Shown here piece after piece: positions 57,370-64,000 of a stretch of 64,000 bases of DNA (its first letter is position 1; every line of letters starts with the position of its first letter). Source of the DNA: Melieria omissa (Eukaryota > Arthropoda > Insecta > Diptera > Ulidiidae); NCBI GenBank assembly GCA_963971225.1, contig OZ020268.1, positions 54,373,900 to 54,437,899 of the forward strand, read 5' to 3'. A program made the position numbers and the translations under genes. A model generated the notes under the pieces. That model made no database searches. It was given only the letters and a program-made list of their open reading frames with translations, and had not been told where the DNA came from.

Positions 57370-59330
57370 GAATAATCGGTATGGGACAATATGGGTTGAA
57401 GATTTGGCTGATTATTTGGTCAATAATTATTTAGTTGAATATTGATTGATTATATGCTAATTATTTGGCTAATTATTTTTTGTTTATTTTATAGATTTTT
57501 GAACAAATGTTTGACTGCTTAGTACTTCAATCATTGGCGTATTTTTTAGTCTATCCATTACTCAGAGTAATAGTCCATTACTCATCAATTACCTCTTTAA
57601 TTATGTGATTTATTATTAAATGGAATATTTGGTTGGTCATTGGGTCAATGGTTTGGTTGATTATTTGGTAATTTATGTGGATTGATTTTTGCTAAATATT
57701 TGTTTAATTATTTTCCTGCTTAATTAATAGATTATTGAACACATGCTTAGTTGCTTATTTTTTCAACCATTGCTTTGACGATTATTTAGCGAATTATTTA
57801 ATCAATTATTTCTTCGATCGATGATCTAGCCATTTATTTCGTTAATTCTGTGGTCAAAAGCAATAACCGCCTAAGTCGAAAATTGCTGTTTCGAGCAATC
57901 TCGTTTTAAAGTTTTAGCGCGTAGTGTGTTCGCTATGGGAATGCGAATAGGTTTTTGTTAATAACTTTTTTTATTTTAACGTTACAAACTCCCCGATTTT
58001 ACACAAACGTAGAGCACAGTCAAGGGAACGTGGTGGCATCAATAACTCAATTTCTTCTTAAGTCGACTTAAGTGGTTATTGCTTTTGACCACAGAATTAA
58101 TTGACCTTTTACTTGATAGATTTTTGTACAAATGTTAGGCTGTTTATTTCATCAACTAATGCCTGATTTTTTAAGTCAATTGTTCGATTGTTTAGTCGAT
58201 TATTTTTAGTGTTATTTGACCAATTATTTAATAATTTATTTAATTATATGATGATGTGATGACTTTCTATTTAGCTAATCATTTGGTCAATTAATTGGCT
58301 GATTAGTTGGTCGAGTATTAATCGATGATGTAACAATTTATTTCGTTAATTGTTTGGCCTTTTATTTCAACGATTTTTGAACAAATGTTGGGCTAGTTAT
58401 TTCATCAACTAATGCCTGATTTTTTAAGTCAATTGCTTGATTGTTAAGTCGATTGTTTTGAGTGTTATTTTGCTAATTATTTAATCAATAATTTCTTTAA
58501 TTATATAATCAATTGATTGACTGTTTGGCTAAACATTTGGTCAATGATTTGGCTTATTATTTAATCAAGTATTGATCGATTATGAGCTAATTATTTGATT
58601 TATTATTTGCTTCTTTATTTGATTGATTTAACACATATTTTGCTGCTTATTTCTTCAACTACCGAATAAGTTTTTAGTCAATTATTTGATTGGTCGATTG
58701 TTTTGGCGATTATGTGGCCAAATATATAGTTAATTATTTCTTTAATTATGTGACCCATTATTGCATTTACTGCTTGTTCGATTATGTGGTCAATTATTTG
58801 CTTGACTTTTATGCTAATCAGTCGATTGCATATTATTTTTATTTAAACAATTATTTCATTCTATATTTTTTCAATTAATTAATCGATTATTTACTCTATT
58901 ATTTGATCATTTATTTAGTAAATTATTTGGCTTGGTTTTGGGCCAATAATTTCATCTGTTGCACAATTGTTCGAGTGATTATTTGGTCAGTTATTTTTCA
59001 ACTCGATTTTTTTCACTTATTCCTTGACTTGAATCCTGTTTCGGTTGATGGTTTCATGGGCTGTAAGATCAGTGCTGATCAGTTAAGCTTCATTACTTCC
59101 CGATACTTTCGCTAACTTCTTCTTCTTCTTATTTGGTAGATTATTTTGTCAACTACTTTGCCAGTCATTTGGTCAATTAGTTAATTGATAATTTTAATGA
59201 ATATTTTACACCTCATTTCATCGATTATTTTGTTGATTATTTGCTCGATTTATTACTACTTAGATATTTTGATTGATTATTTACTCTATTATTTGGTACA
59301 GCATTCGGTTCAAAACAAAATATTTCTTAA
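57370..59330. repeat. low-complexity field of GATTATTTGGTCAATTATTT words
   Basis: About 2 kb consist of variable TTATTTGGT / CAATTATTTG / CGATTATTTG words, often with an 18-24 bp rhythm. Larger repeats include TTTCATCAACTAATGCCTGA at 58157-58180 and about 58400. The frames at 58690-59454 reflect this composition. One inverted-repeat element interrupts it at 57846-58096. Confidence 0.75.
57846..58096. mobile_element. inverted-repeat miniature element with 40-bp ends (251 bp)
   Basis: The left end starts TTCTGTGGTCAAAAGCAATA and the reverse complement of the right end starts the same. Both continue ACC(G/A)C(C/T)TAAGTCGA with two mismatches. TTAA flanks both ends (57842-57845, 58097-58100), but the symmetry of TTAATT leaves TA as an alternative target. 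AAAATTGCTGTTTCGAGCAA inside forms a small secondary hairpin. No coding sequence is present. Confidence 0.8.
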
Positions 59331-60979
59331 GCCTAGAGGAAGAATTATTTTTTTACTTCTTGTATTCTTTTTATATGTACGGCCAATCATTAGCTTAGTT
59401 GGTCAATCGTTTGATTGTTTAATTAATTTATTGGCATTTTTGGGAAAATCATAGAACAATATGTAAAAATCTAAAATAAGGAAATTGTTGGTGATTTTTG
59501 CATTTCTTCTACTGAAATCTGCTCTACGATAGAGCAGTAAATTTTCTCATACTTTTTACCTGACGGTTGATCTCGATTGGGTGCTGCATTTCATGAAATT
59601 AAATTAAAAACAAGTTTCACATAGTACACAACCCATGTAATCTTGAATCTAAGAAAAATATATTCCAAATGTTTTGGTATCGGCCAAAAGTCTCCAATGT
59701 GGCCCAACTGCCACACAAACTTCTTTTGTTGCTGTTCAGGCTACATTTGATTTTTGCCACCCAGCTAGTGAATGCCGTCAAGGTAAATGCTAGCAACTTT
59801 TTACTAGTAAAAGTGCAAAAAACTGGCCCTAAGAAGTGAGAGATTTGTAAATATTTCACATCATGCTGTGCGGTATATTTGCGGCGTTTTAGCTTCATTA
59901 GTGCCAGCGCCATTGCCAGCGAAAATCTCTGCTGCTCACCCATCACTTGAGCAGTGATAATTCAAATATTTAAATGTGCAAACTTTTTCAAACTAAAACT
60001 CAAAACAGCAAACATTATTGCCAATGCTTCATTGTTGCTAAACAGTGTGCAATAAAATTATGGAAATTTCACTTTCACTTTCAAAATTTTCCCGCTTAAC
60101 AAAGAAAACCGTACAAAAAATTTTATTTGCTTGCTTGCAATTTACACGTTTTTTGAATTTTTTTTGCTACATAAATACAAAGTTCAATGTTCAGTGAATG
60201 CTCGTTTGTGTCTGATTCTGAGCTCGCTGCAGCATTATGTCTCTCTCTCTCTGTCTCGTTCCTTCTTTTTCACACCATTTGTGTGGCTTTAATTTCATTC
60301 CTGCGAAAATCATTTCCGCCAACCCAAACCAAATGCAGACATTAATGCGTTGGCATTCAGCATTAATGTGAAATTTAAATAAGCATTAATTGAAAGACTT
60401 GAATTTATTTGTGTCAACGATACGAGTATTTATGTGCGTTCATTTTCATAACAAAACACACTTTTTCTGCGCAATAACAAACAGTTGTTTATTTATATTC
60501 GGTCAGCTGTGTTTGCAACTCTATGTAAATTTATAGCCACTGAAAACGAAACTTGACAAAGGGGAAATTTCTTCACAAAGACACTTTTGGACAACAAAAT
60601 GAATCTAATGGCTACTGTGGATAGTTCCGGATTGATCAACTGATTCCTGGTTAATCTAACTTAATCAAAGGCAGTTTAAGTTAGGTGAGATTTTTGAACT
60701 GTTTAAAGCTTCACTTAAGTCAAAGTTGGTTTATTTGAATACATGAAATTGTATGAAAAATTAGTTCAATGCTTGGTCCATAGGTAATTTACTTCTATGG
60801 GCAATCCTGAAACTGACAGATACATTGTCTCCTAAACGTAGTCTAAAGGTTACTTTCTCAGCAATATTGAGTCTGTGGAATATTGTATTAGGGTCTTCTG
60901 AATAAATTTAGCCATTTCAGAGCGATCCGATTTAGACTAAAACCTTTGGCTACACTGTCTAATGACTTCTTTGAAGCTC
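59331..60979. other. non-coding stretch
   Basis: The base composition is mixed. A minus-strand frame of 109 codons at 59617-59946 has no recognised motif and no splice context. CTCTCTCTCT lies at 60240. I see no gene. Confidence 0.45.
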
Positions 60980-61510
60980 CTAGAGATTGTCTACTGTTGG
61001 CAGTGCCAATCCACCTTGCGTGGTATGTCAAAGTTAACTAATTGTTGACCAGACCTTCGAGCAGAGGCCAATTTCCGAGACTCTCTTGATTATATAGCTC
61101 GTGCTTTTTATCTGATCCACATTGTCTACAATTGTCAGCCCCAATTCTTCTTTCATGAAGTATCAAAGTCTTTCAGCTAGTTCGTTACTTTTTAAAGCCA
61201 ATCCAGACTGTCTTCACCTTTCATGGCGTCTCAAAGTTATTTAATTGCTTGCCAGACCAGCGATCGTAGAGTTGCTTAGTTCAATCTTATGTTCGAGTAC
61301 TCAAAAGTCCATTTCCAAAGCTCTTTCAGCTAGTTTGTGTTTCTTTAAAGCCAATCCAGATTGTCTACAGTTGGCAGTACTAATCCACCTTTCGTGCTGT
61401 TTCAAATTTATTTCATTGTTCACCAGACCTGAGAGCGTCGAATTGCTTAGTTCAAACTTATGTTCTGGCACTCAGAAATCCAATTCTGAAGTCCTCTTAG
61501 TTTATCCTTT
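60980..61510. repeat. degenerate tandem repeat of ~170-200 bp, three copies
   Basis: Shared blocks in order are AAGCCAATCCAGA, TTGTCTAC(A/T)GTTGGCAGT, AATCCACCTTTCGTG, TGTTCACCAGACCTGAGAGC, GAATTGCTTAGTTCAA and TCTTATGTTC. The ACCAGACC block lies at about 61050, 61253 and 61421. The 105-codon frame at 61245-61562 is within the repeat. Confidence 0.7.
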
Positions 61511-64000
61511 TTGGCTCACTTTGTTCTGTCCTAACAAGTCTTTTGACCCAAAGGCTAATTAGACCCTTTTAATAAATTTTTAAACGCATTCCAGAGCCAG
61601 TTTCGAGGTCAATCTATGAGTCAGTCCCAACATTTTTGTGTTATAGACCGATATTTAAGAAGCACTGAATTAATTTAAAAATTTATTTTAAATTTAATCA
61701 TTTTTTATGTATTATTTATTTATGTATTTTTTTATTTATTATTTATATTTATTATTTTTTATTTATTTTGATTAGTTATTATTTTTCATTTATTTATTTA
61801 TTTTTGTTTTATTTATTTTGATTTATTTTTATTATGTATTATTTATTTATTTATTTTTATTTTTTTTTATTATATTTTCTAAATATTTTTTAATGCATTT
61901 TTATTTTAATTAGCTTTTCTTTTCTTTCACTTTTCACTTGCAATGCCACATTCGCATTGCACATTGAAAAGTTTGCGTGAAAAAATGCAGGAAACAATTT
62001 TCCAAATATTCAAAATAATTAATGCAAATTTCTGCTGCCTAGTAAAATGCTGCAGTCATAACAAAAACAACAACAACAACAAGAAAAGCCTAAACCACAA
62101 GAGCATTAATTAAAGACAAATCATAAAGATTACCTAATGTCGCATGAGTGCAATTGGCGCATGCGACAGACACCACATGGCACATGCGCGACTGATTATA
62201 GGCAAAAATATAAAAACAACAACAATAACAAAATGTGGGTTAAAATGCAAATCGAGCTGTATTTTATATAGCAACAACAACAACAACAATCGAGTGAAAT
62301 GAAACGCAACAGCGACGATGCATTGAAGTGTGGCAAACCGAATTTTACGGAATCCGGGCAGATAAAAAACGAAAACTGAGACAAGTGAGCCAAACGCGTG
62401 AGCGATACGAGTGAATGAATGGATGAACCGGTGTCGAGTGACGTGGTATGGCAAATTGCATGCAGACCCGCACACAAGCAAACAAATGTATGTGTAGAGT
62501 CTACACTGTAGACACTTGGCTCCAGTTCACTTCACTTCAATTCAATGCTTTTGATGTCTTTTCACTTTGCTTTGACTCACTACACTAATTTTTACATTTT
62601 TATTTATTTATTATTTCTTTTTTATTGTTCCTAGTTTCTTCACATTGTGTGCTATAAAACAGCAAATTATGGCTGCTTTAAAGGCACTTAAAAATATGAA
62701 AAAAAATGAAAAAGTGTGAGAAGAAAACAGGCCAATTTATGTGAATTTCGGCGTTCATTGCTTTACATTTTCACATTATGTTACGTGATTTTTAGTGTAG
62801 GAAAAAAATGATTTTTGCATGCTTTGCAATTGTTTGATGTGTGCCATGAAACAGTCAAACAATTAATGCGGATTGAAAAAATAAAATAAAATTTTTTATT
62901 TAACGCCTCTTCCCACAAATGAGCTGACAATTTCTTTCATAAAAAGACAGCTTCTGGTTGTGCCATTTTTCAGCACTCCATTCCTTTTTCAATTCAACAT
63001 TTCATGACTCCATAACACATTTGCTTTGGTCCGGCTGCGTTCGTTGTTGATGTTGACTGCCAACGTGCGGCACATACAAAATTTCCCAATAAAACTCCGC
63101 TTACATAAGACACACACTTCACATAACCTCACATACGTGTAGCTTAAGCTATTATTTAATGTTTTTTTTGTATTTGTAATTTATATGTCAACATTCACTA
63201 ATGATTTGTTGGTTTGTTTCTTCTCTTTACAGCTTTAAAATTCTAGTTTTGTAAGGTGAGTTCAGAATAAAATTAACGCCACAACAAAACAACCATAAAT
63301 ATTGGGACACACACATGCCCCAATAACAACAACAAAACAATAATGCGTCACATAACTTAAAGGTAAGAAGAAGCTAAAGCCGCGGCCGCTGCTCTCAGCC
63401 ATACAAATGGGTTCGAACGGCCTGTTTAGTATGCAAAATTGGTCAATTTCGTTCGTTAGTCGATTTGTATATTTTTGTATACAAGTTTTTTAATTTTTTT
63501 TTACCTTATTTAAATTGTGTTATTTGTTTGGTTTGTGATTTATAAAAGCAGCCGCAACAGGATTTTTTGATAATTCAAGGTCAGCATATTTTTTCAATGA
63601 AAATTTTCGTTTTTTGGTAAAATACAGCAAAACAGTTGACAAATGCACCAACCCAGAAAGAAAGATTTTTAGAATATCTCAAACGCGGTTGGTTTGAATA
63701 GGAAAATATTTTTTTAATCAGAAGGTACAACTAAAAAACAGCAAAAAAATATTTGAAAATTTTTACACAAACATATCTGCAACAAGTCATACATTACAGC
63801 GCAAATTCCTCCCTAGTAGCAAATTATACAATTAATATATTTTAATAGAGTCATTCACGATATATTCGAACAGAAGAGCTGATTGCTTTATTGTAATTTA
63901 AGATAGTAACCGATCAGCAAAAAATTTGATACTTTTTGTTGACTTTTCTAAGGGCTCATGCAACCCTGGATCAGACAAAAGTTCACTCAAATTTTACTTA
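61511..64000. other. non-coding stretch with TTTATTTA repeats
   Basis: TTTATTTATTT low complexity lies at 61675-61870. CAA runs occur at 62068, 62216 and 62274. The minus-strand frames at 62134-62481 overlap each other and carry no motif. At 63226-63255 a good acceptor (TTCTCTTTACAG) and a donor (GTGAGT) enclose 24 bases containing a stop in two frames, possibly a tiny untranslated exon. I see no other gene signal to the end. Confidence 0.45.

Overview
The window looks like nuclear DNA of a higher (brachyceran) fly, possibly a tephritid-type fruit fly. The pointers are one multi-exon gene with short GT-AG introns (59-63 nt for three of them), Gln/Ser/Asp-rich coding sequence, AT-rich flanks full of CAA/GTT triplet runs, and mariner, Tc1-like, pogo-like, hAT-like and TTAA-type elements. 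No bacterial features, rRNA, tRNA or CRISPR array were found. The species call is inference.

Coding part (about 4.4-13.0 kb, + strand). Nine exons can be chained with consistent splice phases into the 3' part of one large gene: to 4888, 5216-7339, 7403-7518, 8780-8861, 9833-10567, 10894-11384, 11447-12085, 12145-12280 and 12847-12933 (stop). The visible protein is about 1,613 residues. It is mostly low complexity, with Asp and Glu tracts, short Cys clusters, Arg-x-x-Ser type sites and a basic C-terminal tail. The 5' end of the gene is outside the window or in exons I cannot see. I do not recognise the family. Reading through the last intron gives an alternative 54-residue C-terminus followed by its own polyadenylation signal.

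Non-coding part (0-4.4 kb and 13-64 kb). I can support no conserved host coding exon here. These stretches hold transposon remnants and tandem repeats. With terminal inverted repeats (TIRs) and target-site duplications (TSDs) I can delimit: a mariner deletion derivative (1122-1476); hAT-type miniature elements (8285-8425, 23370-23747); a pogo-like miniature element (15192-15367) and a larger pogo-like deletion derivative (22394-23260); a 968-bp TA-flanked element with six copies of a 16-bp motif (18759-19726); a nearly complete DD37E Tc1/mariner element with a broken transposase (19888-21206); a rosa-like mariner relic (26310-27034); five TTAA-flanked elements (33854-34352, 36799-37013, 44433-45160, 53510-53592, 57846-58096); and two hAT-type elements carrying nested insertions (36775-38046, 45269-47595).

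Tandem arrays are also prominent. They include a ~105-bp repeat whose two variants follow a three-monomer rhythm (2620-3790), a ~105-bp array (28190-29260), a 1.8-kb field with about twenty copies of an AACCGATTAC core (51200-53010), a 193-bp repeat that preserves an empty site for one TTAA element (53441-54040), three near-identical 177-bp units (55744-56258) and two long AAAAT microsatellites. Two possible first exons (near 24.0 and 27.9 kb) suggest that part of the 24-64 kb stretch is intron of another gene. That is weakly supported.
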